The notes below the pieces were generated by a model. That model ran no database searches. It saw only the letters and a program-made list of their open reading frames with translations, and had not been told where the DNA came from. From Thalassomonas sp. RHCl1 (lineage in GTDB: Bacteria; Pseudomonadota; Gammaproteobacteria; Enterobacterales; Alteromonadaceae), in NCBI RefSeq assembly GCF_947387555.1, contig NZ_CANDNZ010000018.1:41355-105354 (forward strand): a stretch of DNA of 64,000 nucleotides. Direction: 5' to 3'. This document shows positions 44,823-53,887 of the stretch, one piece after another (the first letter of the stretch is position 1; every line of letters begins with the position of its first letter). The translations under genes were made by a program, and so were the position numbers.

Positions 44823-45850
44823 TAACTTTTGTTTCCCTGCATATTATTAGACCTGCTTTTTTGCATAGAATCCTGCATATTATCTTTCATATCTCCCTGC
44901 ATATTTTCCAGCAGGATAGCCTTAAACAAACGGTGGTACTCTCCTTTATTTAAACGGCGGTTAAAGGATTTACGGTACTGGCGCCAGTATTGCGCTTCTT
45001 TTTGCGTAAACAGCGGCGTGGCAAAATCACTGTAACCTTCTTCCAGGTGTAAAGGGGAAAACTCTTCAAGAAAGATATCCAGCGTCTTATCCAGGGCCTG
45101 CTGCAACCGGCTTTGTTGCTCATTGGCACTGGCCACCTGAGATTCCAGCAAGGCCATCAGGCGGTCCACCTGGCCATTGGCGGGTGCTTCCCCCAGGGGT
45201 TGCAACACTAAATCCGCGCTGTCGTCCGGTTGCGCCACCCTTTCCACTTTTGGCTCGGGCTCGCTTTCTTCAAAAACTAAACCGTCACTTTCACCCTGCA
45301 GGCTCAGTTCGGCATCGGCAAAGGGATCTTCATCAAAGGGATCATCCACCAGCACACCGTTAAAGGCAAAATGCGCCTGTTCTTTTTGTCCCGCCTGGTT
45401 TTGTTTGTTGTCATCCGCCATCACTAAATCCAAGTCGTTATCCCAGTCGTCTTCAAGGGAAAAATGCACATCCGCCTGCTTCGCCGCCACAGGCTCAGGA
45501 TTGCTGTCATCTTCTGCCTGCCCGTTTACCTGCTCCAGCGGCTCACTGACCAGTAACATATAGTCCGCTACCTCGATCATCAAACCGTCTTCAAGTTTGA
45601 TATTCCTGCCGGACGCCAGCGCTTTGCCGTTCACCTTAAGGGCATGGCCGTTCACTGCCGCCAGTGAAATGCCATGTTTTCCCGGGATAAAGAGGCCGTG
45701 TTTCGGGGCCACCTTACCGGTACGGTCCGGCAGTTGTAATACGCAATCAAAGGCGCTACCAAAGTCCCCGCCGGTTTTCGGTACGGTAAAGACCCGGCTC
45801 GGGACCTGTTCGTTTTCGGGGACTTCTGTCAGTTGTATTGTAATTGCCAT
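44822..45850 (-). CDS. tagH: FHA-domain T6SS protein (TagH/Fha)
   Basis: 342 aa. The N-terminal FHA fold (residues about 10-105) includes FDCVLQLPDRTGKVAPKHGL and NGHALKVNGKALASG. An acidic linker follows (about 110-215). The C-terminal helical domain (about 225-325) has the TagH-type FSPLHLEE and RQYRKSFNRRLNKGEYHRLF. FHA proteins read threonine phosphorylation and promote T6SS assembly; no PpkA kinase or PppA phosphatase is encoded here. The tail ends in repeats of NMQ-type units (NMQGDMKDNMQDSMQ). Confidence 0.88.
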   Translation of the reverse strand: MAITIQLTEVPENEQVPSRVFTVPKTGGDFGSAFDCVLQLPDRTGKVAPKHGLFIPGKHGISLAAVNGHALKVNGKALASGRNIKLEDGLMIEVADYMLLVSEPLEQVNGQAEDDSNPEPVAAKQADVHFSLEDDWDNDLDLVMADDNKQNQAGQKEQAHFAFNGVLVDDPFDEDPFADAELSLQGESDGLVFEESEPEPKVERVAQPDDSADLVLQPLGEAPANGQVDRLMALLESQVASANEQQSRLQQALDKTLDIFLEEFSPLHLEEGYSDFATPLFTQKEAQYWRQYRKSFNRRLNKGEYHRLFKAILLENMQGDMKDNMQDSMQKSRSNNMQGNKS

Positions 45851-45855
45851 AATTA

Positions 45856-46575
45856 TTATTGTTCTGAGCAGCTGCCAACCGCCTGGTTAAATTCTTCCAT
45901 AAACCCGGGGTAGCGATTGACAAAGCGTTTATTAAAATAAACCCCCATAGGTTTAGTGGCTACCAAGCGGTTACGAAAACTGTTGGGGGTCATACCCTTA
46001 CGTTTTAATTCCACTTGCATCGCCAGCTCGTCCACTAAAATGGCATCTACTTCGTTATGTAACAACATATCCAGTAAATTCTTCATATTACGTGGCTTTT
46101 TAACCACGTCATAACCATTGTTATGCAGGTAAAACCATTTTTGCGAGCCAAACTTGGCGCTGACCTTCCATTTCAGCTTATTAATATCCGAAATACTGGT
46201 ATCCGTTAAGGCATTGGAATAATACCAATACCAATGATGGCTGATCATCGGCTTGGAGAATACCGCATAACGGTCACGCTCCGGCGTTTTTTCGGTAATA
46301 AAAAAACCGTGCTGAACGCCATTTTGCACGTTCAGCTGCGCCTTGGCCCAATTGGTCATGGTCAGCTGATACGGCTGCTCCATTTGCCTGAGCACGCATT
46401 TTACCCGACTTACCGCCAGTCCGGAAATCTGATCTTCAGAATAACTCTGGTATGGCGGCCACTCCTGGGTGCTCAGCATCAGTCTGTCAGGCCCAACCCC
46501 CCATGCCATCTGGGAGTGCAGCCATAACAACAGGGGGGTAAATTTTAACATGTTAAAAAATATTTTTTGGGCCAT
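45856..46575 (-). CDS. Periplasmic substrate-binding-like protein inside the T6SS operon
   Basis: 239 aa with an N-terminal signal (FTPLLLWLHSQMAWG). The mature part has the SBP_bac_3 outline: LSTQEWPPYQSYSEDQISGL, then MTNWAKAQLNVQNGVQHGFF and DAILVDELAMQVELKRKGMT. It lies between tssH and tagH with gaps of 11 and 5 bases, so it is co-transcribed with T6SS genes. No transport partner is near. It may have been recruited as a periplasmic sensor or a stabiliser of the membrane complex; that role is inference. Confidence 0.8.
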   Translation of the reverse strand: MAQKIFFNMLKFTPLLLWLHSQMAWGVGPDRLMLSTQEWPPYQSYSEDQISGLAVSRVKCVLRQMEQPYQLTMTNWAKAQLNVQNGVQHGFFITEKTPERDRYAVFSKPMISHHWYWYYSNALTDTSISDINKLKWKVSAKFGSQKWFYLHNNGYDVVKKPRNMKNLLDMLLHNEVDAILVDELAMQVELKRKGMTPNSFRNRLVATKPMGVYFNKRFVNRYPGFMEEFNQAVGSCSEQ

Positions 46576-46586
46576 AGTTTTCTCAA

Positions 46587-49190
46587 CTAGTTGATTATCA
46601 CTTCAAAGTCATCGACATCAGAGCAGCTAACTTGCACCGAGTTAATGGCTTTGCCTTCACTGAGCAAGGTAATACACTGCTCCGCCAGGCGCGGCATCAG
46701 CGAGCGGTTGATAATTTGCTCTATACCCCGGGCTCCGGTAGTCGGATCGCTGTTTTTACTGATGACATATTGCACAAAATTTTCGTCATAGCTGAAGCTC
46801 GCCTTATACTGCTCCGCCAGTTTTTTGCGGATGCGGTTAAGGGCAATATCACAAATTTTGCTTAACTCTTCGTTATTGAGCGGATAATAAGGCACCACAG
46901 TGGCGCGGCCAAGGAAAGCCGGTTTAAAGTACTGCTGCAGCGCCGGACGTATCCGGGTGACCAGCTCTTCGTTAGGCAGGCGCTCTTCCTCCTGGTCGCA
47001 GACATCACAGATGGCCTGGTCGGCGGCATTGGAGGTCATGATAATAATGGTATTGCGAAAATCAACGCTGCGGCCTTCGCTGTCCTGGATGCTGCCCTTA
47101 TCAAAGATCTGATAAAACAAATCATGCACACCCGGGTGGGCCTTTTCCATTTCATCGAGCAGCAACACAGAATAAGGATTGCGCCTGACCGCTTCGGTCA
47201 GTACCCCGCCCTTGCCGAAACCGACATAACCCGCCGGCGCCCCTAACAGCATGGAAATCTTATGCTCTTCCTTGAATTCCGTCATGTTGATGACCGTCAT
47301 ATCATTGCTGCCGCCGTACAATAAGTCGGTCAGGGCAACCGCGGTTTCGGTTTTACCGACCCCGCTCGGGCCACACATCAGGAACACGCCGATAGGTTTA
47401 CGGCTATCGGTCAGCCCGGCGCGGGAAATACGAATGCTCTTGGCCAGCTCGCTGATGGCGGCGCTTTGACCGATCACCCGCTTATGCAGTTCGTCTTCTA
47501 TGGTCAGCAACTTCTTCACTTCATCGTGTAACATGTTGCCCACAGGAATGCCTGTCCAGGCGGCAACCACCTGGGCGATAGTAATATCATCCACCATGGC
47601 ATTCACCAGCGGCTCTCCCGCCTGCAGGGCTTCAAGCGCAGACAACTTGCTGTTGAGCAGGGCATGCTTTTCGCCGTCCTCGCTGCCGTTCTCAAGATTG
47701 TCGCTGACTTCGGATTGCAGCGAAATCACCTCATCCACCAGCTCCAGCTCTTGCTGCCAGCGCTCGTTTAAGGCGGTTAACTGCGCTTCGGTATCTTTGA
47801 TGGTGTCTTTGAGCTTTTCCAGTTCAAAGTCGGCATTGTCAAAAATGGCATTTTCCCGCCCCATCACTTCCAGCTCATTGTTCAGGTACATCAGCTGCTG
47901 CTCCAGCGACTCGATCGGCTCCGGCTTGGCCCCCTGGGTCAGGGCGATACGGGCACAGCTGGTATCAAGCAAACTGATGGCCTTATCCGGCAACATGCGT
48001 GCCGGCAAATAACGGATAGAAAGGTTAACCGCTGCCGCCACCGCAGATTCGCGGATATAGACTTTATGATGTTTTTTCAGGGATTCGGCAACGCCCCTGA
48101 GCATCTGGATAGCATCTTCCGCCCCCGGCTCTTCCACTTTCACCACCTGGAAACGTCGGGTCAGTGCCGGGTCTTTTTCAAAATATTTTTTATATTCCGC
48201 CCAGGTCGTTGCGGCAACCGTGCGGAACTCACCGCGGGCCAGTGCCGGTTTTAACAGGTTGGCAGCATCATTCTGCCCTTCGGCGCCACCGGCACCAATT
48301 AAGGTATGGGCCTCGTCAATAAAAACAATAATCGGCTTTTCCGAGTTTTTCACTTCATTGATGACATCCTTGAGGCGGTTTTCAAATTCACCTTTGACAC
48401 TGGCGCCCGCCTGCAGCAGACCCAGATCCAGGCTGTGAATTTCGACATCGCGGATCACCGCCGGCACTTCCCCGGAGGCAATACGTATTGCCAAGCCTTC
48501 CGCCACCGCGGTTTTACCGACCCCGGGTTCACCCACCAGGATAGGGTTGTTTTGCCGCTTACGGCATAAGATATCAATCGCAGTGCGTACTTCCTGGTTA
48601 CGTCCCAGTACCTGATCCAGCTGGCCGTTACGCGCCAGCTCGGTCAGGTTGGAAGTATATTTGTCCAGGGCATCGCCGGAAACGGCGCCGGCAGTCGCAG
48701 GCCCGGCAACCGTGCCGCTGCCTGAAGCCACTTTTAATTTCGAGATTTGCGCCTTTAATGCCGACTCGGAATAATTTTCCAGGGCCTTTAACGGCATAAT
48801 CGTCGCGCCAAAATCATTCTTTTGCTGGCTCGCCAGCAACAGATGTAAAGGAGTCAGCTGGCTGTGGCCAAAGTCCACCGTGGCCATCAGCCAGGCATTT
48901 TTCACCAACTCGGTTAAATCGCCGCTTAAGGTCGGCTGACCTTCAAAACCTTTGCTGAGTTTTTCCAGCTTGGTGGATAATTCCGCCACCAGCTGATCCG
49001 GGGTGATATTCTGGCTCTGGAGAAACTGGCTCAGTTCGGCGTCGGGTTTATAAACTAACTGGATTAACCAATGCTCAATTTCTATCGCCGGGCAGTGGCT
49101 GTTCATGGCATCGCCGGCGGCCATTTCTAATGCCCGCTTAGCAGCAGGATCGAGTTTGGCAATTAAATTGGTTAAGTTTACCTGTGGCAT
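46587..49190 (-). CDS. clpV: T6SS AAA+ ATPase TssH (ClpV)
   Basis: 867 aa, full ClpV length. The N-terminal domain binds the sheath (residues 1-150). Two AAA+ modules follow: Walker A GEPGVGKTA with Walker B IVFIDEAHT in the first, and GPSGVGKTE with VLLLDEMEKAH in the second. A ClpB-like middle coiled coil lies between (LEQQLMYLNNELEVMGRE). It disassembles contracted TssB/TssC sheaths for reuse. Four bases separate it from tssG upstream. All catalytic motifs are intact. Confidence 0.95.
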   Translation of the reverse strand: MPQVNLTNLIAKLDPAAKRALEMAAGDAMNSHCPAIEIEHWLIQLVYKPDAELSQFLQSQNITPDQLVAELSTKLEKLSKGFEGQPTLSGDLTELVKNAWLMATVDFGHSQLTPLHLLLASQQKNDFGATIMPLKALENYSESALKAQISKLKVASGSGTVAGPATAGAVSGDALDKYTSNLTELARNGQLDQVLGRNQEVRTAIDILCRKRQNNPILVGEPGVGKTAVAEGLAIRIASGEVPAVIRDVEIHSLDLGLLQAGASVKGEFENRLKDVINEVKNSEKPIIVFIDEAHTLIGAGGAEGQNDAANLLKPALARGEFRTVAATTWAEYKKYFEKDPALTRRFQVVKVEEPGAEDAIQMLRGVAESLKKHHKVYIRESAVAAAVNLSIRYLPARMLPDKAISLLDTSCARIALTQGAKPEPIESLEQQLMYLNNELEVMGRENAIFDNADFELEKLKDTIKDTEAQLTALNERWQQELELVDEVISLQSEVSDNLENGSEDGEKHALLNSKLSALEALQAGEPLVNAMVDDITIAQVVAAWTGIPVGNMLHDEVKKLLTIEDELHKRVIGQSAAISELAKSIRISRAGLTDSRKPIGVFLMCGPSGVGKTETAVALTDLLYGGSNDMTVINMTEFKEEHKISMLLGAPAGYVGFGKGGVLTEAVRRNPYSVLLLDEMEKAHPGVHDLFYQIFDKGSIQDSEGRSVDFRNTIIIMTSNAADQAICDVCDQEEERLPNEELVTRIRPALQQYFKPAFLGRATVVPYYPLNNEELSKICDIALNRIRKKLAEQYKASFSYDENFVQYVISKNSDPTTGARGIEQIINRSLMPRLAEQCITLLSEGKAINSVQVSCSDVDDFEVIIN

Positions 49191-49194
49191 AAAA

Positions 49195-50181
49195 TTAATC
49201 CTTTACTAGGTGAATCAAATAAACAACAGCATGGTGTTGCTGCGAACTTTTTATATGGAACCCCATGCCCAGGCGGACACTCTCCCCCGGTACAGGACTC
49301 AGGGCCATACGTTTAAACCAGTTATCCGGTGCTTTTAAATAAATTTCTATTTCGGTTTTATCCCGCAGATAACAACGGGCCATATCCGCCATTTCCAGAT
49401 ACCAGACATTATCCTGGTACAACTGCGCCAGCTGCCCGGCACTTTCCGGCTCTATGGTGATGATCAGCCGCTGCTGCGCCAGGTAACATCTCTGCCCCAG
49501 TAAGAAGCCTTGCCCCAGCCGGTTATTCTGCGGTTTATCGCCGCCGATACGGGTCCAGCTTTCTTCCGCTAACTGGTGTTTACTCAGGGCTTTGCTGCGC
49601 ACCGACAAAGTTAAGGCAAAATAATCCTGCAATACCTGCTGCAACTGCTGACGGGAGCGGTTCGGCATACCCAGCATCAGACCGTAACCGAGCCATTTTT
49701 TCGTTTGTTCGCCGGCGGGTAGTCCGCTTAACGCGGCGATGCAATCTACTAACTGTTCCTGCTGCCGGGTGGCATTATGGCGCTCGCGGGCAAAAAAGCG
49801 GTCGCTTTCTTCCGTTAACAGTAAATAGGACTTTTCCACCGTGCGGGCATAAAGGTGGAAATACCTGTCGTTAAAAATATTGAGAAAGTCATATAAGGCA
49901 TATTCTTCATTGTGAAACGCCTTAAGCAGTTCTTCATAGATATAAACCGGCACCACGGCATTGCCGGAACTCAGGGAAGTTTCACAGCTGGTGATCTTCG
50001 CCTGATTGCCTGACAGGCTAAAGTCACTGATCTGGGCATAACGGTTGTTAGGCATGGGATCGGCTTCAAGCACCAGCTCAAACGGCTGCTGCGCCGTTTG
50101 GGTATAGCGGTTGATGATGCGGATAAGCTGCACCAGGTCAAACTGCTCAGGTCTGCTTAACGCCTGCTGCACTATAGACAT
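49195..50181 (-). CDS. tssG: T6SS baseplate protein TssG
   Basis: 328 aa. The TssG hallmarks are QFDLVQLIRIINRY near the N-terminus, FLNIFNDRYFHLYAR, and VRLGMGFHIKS near the end. TssG bridges TssF and TssK in the baseplate wedge. It overlaps the 3' end of tssF by 10 bases. Confidence 0.92.
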   Translation of the reverse strand: MSIVQQALSRPEQFDLVQLIRIINRYTQTAQQPFELVLEADPMPNNRYAQISDFSLSGNQAKITSCETSLSSGNAVVPVYIYEELLKAFHNEEYALYDFLNIFNDRYFHLYARTVEKSYLLLTEESDRFFARERHNATRQQEQLVDCIAALSGLPAGEQTKKWLGYGLMLGMPNRSRQQLQQVLQDYFALTLSVRSKALSKHQLAEESWTRIGGDKPQNNRLGQGFLLGQRCYLAQQRLIITIEPESAGQLAQLYQDNVWYLEMADMARCYLRDKTEIEIYLKAPDNWFKRMALSPVPGESVRLGMGFHIKSSQQHHAVVYLIHLVKD

Positions 50182-51974
50182 TGGCCGCTACCATGATATT
50201 TTTCAAAGTGGATCACCCGCGGCCCTTTACCCGTTAACAGCTTAACTTCCAGCTCGACAAAACGGTCAAAACTGCAAAAGGCAGCAAAAAACTGATTAAG
50301 CAAATGGGTGAACAGCCAGATATTCATGGAGTTTTTCTTGTCAAACACCGAAATATCCAAACTCACCAAAGTACCTGAGGTAAAGATATTGACCCCGTCG
50401 ATATACAAACGGGCCACTTTTTTCTGGTAGGACACCTTTTGTATCGAGCTGGTTAATACCTGCTGCTGGGAAGAGCGGCTGAAAACCGATAGCAGGTTTC
50501 TTAATTTCTCCGTCGGATTGTCGCTATTGATCAAGGCGCTGAAGTTAGTGGTTAACAGTTCCACCAGTTTCCAGTGAATCGCCTGGGATTCGTTAGGGTA
50601 ATAAGGCACGGTGGGAATATTATGGCTGACAAGTTTGCCCGGCAATTCAAGCGCCCCGGAAAGCTTCATCGCACTGCCGGCACTGATAGAGCAAGGCGCC
50701 CGGCCGTTACAGCAGTTTAACTGCGCCGTTAATAAATGCTCATGGCCGTTTTGCAGCTGGTGCGCCGCTGCCTGTTCAAAACTGAGCACCAGGTGATGCT
50801 GGAACTTTTTCTTATCATTGACATGGCTTTCACTGAACCAGAGCAGGCCGTTGTTTTCATCGAAATAGCGCTTGGCAAATAACGGCTGCAACGGATATTC
50901 ACCGTCGGGTTTGACTTCACTGACGCTTTCAATGGAAATAATATCGATATCGGCGTTATGGTTGACGGCATCCGCCACCAAGGGCGCAGATAATTGCTTA
51001 TGGTTATAATGTATCGGCTCGGCGCGGTTGGTAAACTGATTGATCACCAGGGCGGTATTGAGCTTAAAGACACTGGTATCAAACAGGCCGATATATTCCG
51101 CCGGGATATCTTTGACAAACAGACTGAGCACCAGTTTATTACCACTGATCCCCTGACAGGCGCTGTTAAAGTCCCGGATATGGAAATATTTTCTTTTCTC
51201 GGAATAGTTAAAATATTCCAGCATCATCTGGTAGGCGGAAAATTCATTGCCCTGGCGCGTTAATACCGAAAAGTCCTCGTCTATGCACCTGGGCTGGAAA
51301 CTCTCCACCGGCAACAGTTGCATCTCGCTAAAATGCTCGTCCGACACCGAAATCAGGGTCAGCTGGGACAATAACAGCTCAATCAGGCCCGCCGCCCCCT
51401 GGCCAAAGCCATGCAAATACAGGCTTAAATTTTCCGGCGCCAGCTCTGCCATAACCGCCTCGACATCATTGGCTTCCAGGGTCAGCTGGATCACGGCATT
51501 GGCATCATGGGCCACCGGTAAATCAAAAGGGAAAGGCGCAAAACGGGCGGAAACCTCTTTCAGGGTCACAGGCGAAAGCAGGGTATCGTTGCATAAGCGG
51601 AACTGACAGGGCTGGCCCTTGTCGTTATCGACACTGAAGGCTTCGCCTTTTTTCAGACGGATGTTTTCAACAAATTCTTCTTCGCCGTCAAAAGTGACAC
51701 TCATCACCGAGGGCAATAACTGGTTAAAGGAAGGATATAACACCGAGCATAAGGCATTGGATAAATGCGGCAGCTGCTGATCCAGCTTCATCTCGTTTTT
51801 CGCGCTTAACAGCGCCACCGACTCCAACAACCTTGTGATATTAGGGTCTTCATAGCGCTTTTCATTCAGGTGCATGCTGTTGCCCGCAGCCGAATGGCGG
51901 GCTTTAAATTTATCACCGGAACGCCTGACCAGCGCCAGCTCCCGCTCGAAATAACGGTTTAGCAATTCAGACAA
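50172..51974 (-). CDS. tssF: T6SS baseplate protein TssF
   Basis: 600 aa, usual TssF length. The N-terminus LLNRYFERELALVRRSGDKF, then DPNITRLLESVALLSAKNEM, and the C-terminal FTHLLNQFFAAFCSFDRFVE are family features. TssF forms the baseplate wedge with TssE and TssG. The start is a TTG at 51974 with GGAGAA upstream; the following SELLNRYFE matches the family start, and no ATG is available near. Confidence 0.93.
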   Translation of the reverse strand: MSELLNRYFERELALVRRSGDKFKARHSAAGNSMHLNEKRYEDPNITRLLESVALLSAKNEMKLDQQLPHLSNALCSVLYPSFNQLLPSVMSVTFDGEEEFVENIRLKKGEAFSVDNDKGQPCQFRLCNDTLLSPVTLKEVSARFAPFPFDLPVAHDANAVIQLTLEANDVEAVMAELAPENLSLYLHGFGQGAAGLIELLLSQLTLISVSDEHFSEMQLLPVESFQPRCIDEDFSVLTRQGNEFSAYQMMLEYFNYSEKRKYFHIRDFNSACQGISGNKLVLSLFVKDIPAEYIGLFDTSVFKLNTALVINQFTNRAEPIHYNHKQLSAPLVADAVNHNADIDIISIESVSEVKPDGEYPLQPLFAKRYFDENNGLLWFSESHVNDKKKFQHHLVLSFEQAAAHQLQNGHEHLLTAQLNCCNGRAPCSISAGSAMKLSGALELPGKLVSHNIPTVPYYPNESQAIHWKLVELLTTNFSALINSDNPTEKLRNLLSVFSRSSQQQVLTSSIQKVSYQKKVARLYIDGVNIFTSGTLVSLDISVFDKKNSMNIWLFTHLLNQFFAAFCSFDRFVELEVKLLTGKGPRVIHFEKYHGSGQCL

Positions 51975-52013
51975 ATCAATTCTCCATGCTTATCTGTTAA
52001 TAGCATCAGCAAC

Positions 52014-52427
52014 TCAGACAAGTTCATCCTCCAGGGTGATACTAAAATCACTGATATTAAGCAGGCTGTTAAGCTGAAAATCCTGGCCGTTAACCAAGTC
52101 GCCGGCAATGATAAAGCGGATGGCATTTTGTTTTTCTTCATTGGCCAGAATCGTAATTTCCAGGTTTTCTATTCTTTGCTCAAAGTCCTGGATCAGCTGT
52201 TTGATGCGGGTAATAAAAATGCCCTTGCCCAACTGGTAATTCAGGCTTTGGATATCTTCAACGCCATAAGCCAGGATAGAGTGCTGGCACCCTTTAAGAT
52301 CCCGGTCCAGCACCATCAGCGGCGCTTCGCTTTCCAGCAGCTGCTTTAAATTATATTTAATCGATCTCAGCAAGGGGCTGTCTTCGCCCCCTTGCTGATC
52401 TTTGATAAAGGTACGGATAAAAACCAT
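52014..52427 (-). CDS. tssE: T6SS baseplate protein TssE (gp25-like)
   Basis: 137 aa, gp25/lysozyme-like fold. Visible are LLRSIKYNLKQLLESEAPLM, then YGVEDIQSLNYQLGKGIF and IKQLIQDFEQRIENLEITI, the conserved core with the ExR-type pair in FEQRIEN. It starts sheath polymerisation at the baseplate. The ATG overlaps the tssC2 stop (TGATG). The next gene, tssF, follows after 39 bases. Confidence 0.9.
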   Translation of the reverse strand: MVFIRTFIKDQQGGEDSPLLRSIKYNLKQLLESEAPLMVLDRDLKGCQHSILAYGVEDIQSLNYQLGKGIFITRIKQLIQDFEQRIENLEITILANEEKQNAIRFIIAGDLVNGQDFQLNSLLNISDFSITLEDELV

Positions 52428-53848
52428 CAGGCAGACTCCGCCAGATCTGTAGTCAACATGATTTGTCCGGCAAACATATCAAACTGATACTGGGGTTGCA
52501 GCGATACTTCACAGACATATTCCCCCGGCGACGTTTTCGCTTCCCTGACCTTGACCTGGGCACTTCGCAGCGGATATTTCGCCAGGGTTTCATCATTGCC
52601 GGAAGAGACATTGGAAACATACTTACTCAGCCATTTCGACAGATACTGCTCGCACTCCACCGCAGAAACAAAACTGCCGAGCAACTCCCGTATCTGCACT
52701 TTCAGGTAATGGGCAACACGGCAACAGATAAGCGTGGTCTGGATTAAGGATAAGACCTTGTCATCGTTGCTGCCCGGCCCCTGCCACACCGAATGGTTGT
52801 CCATAAAATAATACTTATCCGTCAGCGGGCTGTGAGATAAGGGGATAAAGCCCTGCTCGGCATAAAACTGCGCCAGGTGGCCGAAGAAACGGGTTTTCGC
52901 CTCCGGGTATTGCCAGCAATGAGGGGTCGCCAATTCCGGGATATTAACCACGGCCCCCTGCAACCTGTCGTTCCAGCGGGATTTTAAAAAGCCGAACCAG
53001 CTGATGCGGTTAAACTCGCGAATACTGGTGGCGGCAAAGGCGAAATGGGCATTGCCCCACAAACCGTAATGGTCGGGATTTTCCGGCATCACCTCGTTAA
53101 AGACAAAACCACAGGTATGATTTTGATAAGGCTCGCGGATTTTCATTTTCGGCAGGGTCAGGCCAAGAAAACGGCTGGAGTCCACCCGGCGTAATTTCTG
53201 CCAGCTGAGATAATCCGGGCCATTGATCACCTTGTTTACCCGGCTGGTATCACTTAACCACTTGGCATCGCTTTCGCCGAAGAAATTATCTTCCGGCGAC
53301 ATAATAATCGGGCACAGACAATGTTGTCCCAGGGCGCCGAGCAATTCCAGGGTATAGAGATCGTCATATTCGGAAAAGTCATTCAACTCGGCGGATACCT
53401 GATGATCCACCAGCATTAAGCCAAAGGGCTCTCCCCCTAAGGTATTGAGTTCGTTATTGCCTATCTTGTTGTATAACTGGCTGTATTTCAGCCCGGGTGA
53501 GAGGTTGACGTCGGCAGAAACAACGCTCCAGTCATAATCAAGACATTTGACTTTGACACGGTTTTTATTAAAGGGCACGGAGATCAGGTTACTGATACTG
53601 CTCCAGCGTGCTTCCAGATCCTGATAATCCGGATGTTGCAAAATTAACGACATTTGTTCACTGAGTTTCTGGTCGATCACGGAAATCAGCTTGATCAGCA
53701 ATGCCGTTAATTTTGGAACATCCCAATGACTGTCACCGGCCTTGTCACTGGCGGTGTTAATCAATATTGCCGTCGCCTGGTGTAAAAATTCCGGCTTATT
53801 ACTGTCTAAAGCCAGTAACTCTTTCAGGCAATTGATAGATATCGTCAT
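52427..53848 (-). CDS. Second TssC-like sheath protein paralog
   Basis: 473 aa. It aligns by eye with TssC throughout: ARWSSISNLISVP for the TssC EGSWRGLNKLV region, GGEPFGLMLVDHQVS for GGEPYGLLLGDYQFD, and FLGLTLPKMKIREPYQ for YVSLTLPQTIARLPYG, then ICCRVAHYLKVQIRELLGSF. Similarity to the neighbour is moderate only, so the duplication is old. It is kept between tssC and tssE. It may form a specialised ring at the baseplate or sheath end, but this is inference. Confidence 0.85.
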   Translation of the reverse strand: MTISINCLKELLALDSNKPEFLHQATAILINTASDKAGDSHWDVPKLTALLIKLISVIDQKLSEQMSLILQHPDYQDLEARWSSISNLISVPFNKNRVKVKCLDYDWSVVSADVNLSPGLKYSQLYNKIGNNELNTLGGEPFGLMLVDHQVSAELNDFSEYDDLYTLELLGALGQHCLCPIIMSPEDNFFGESDAKWLSDTSRVNKVINGPDYLSWQKLRRVDSSRFLGLTLPKMKIREPYQNHTCGFVFNEVMPENPDHYGLWGNAHFAFAATSIREFNRISWFGFLKSRWNDRLQGAVVNIPELATPHCWQYPEAKTRFFGHLAQFYAEQGFIPLSHSPLTDKYYFMDNHSVWQGPGSNDDKVLSLIQTTLICCRVAHYLKVQIRELLGSFVSAVECEQYLSKWLSKYVSNVSSGNDETLAKYPLRSAQVKVREAKTSPGEYVCEVSLQPQYQFDMFAGQIMLTTDLAESA

Positions 53849-53887
53849 AAGGAATATCGGGTGGCCGTCAGGCCACCCGTCGCAGGA

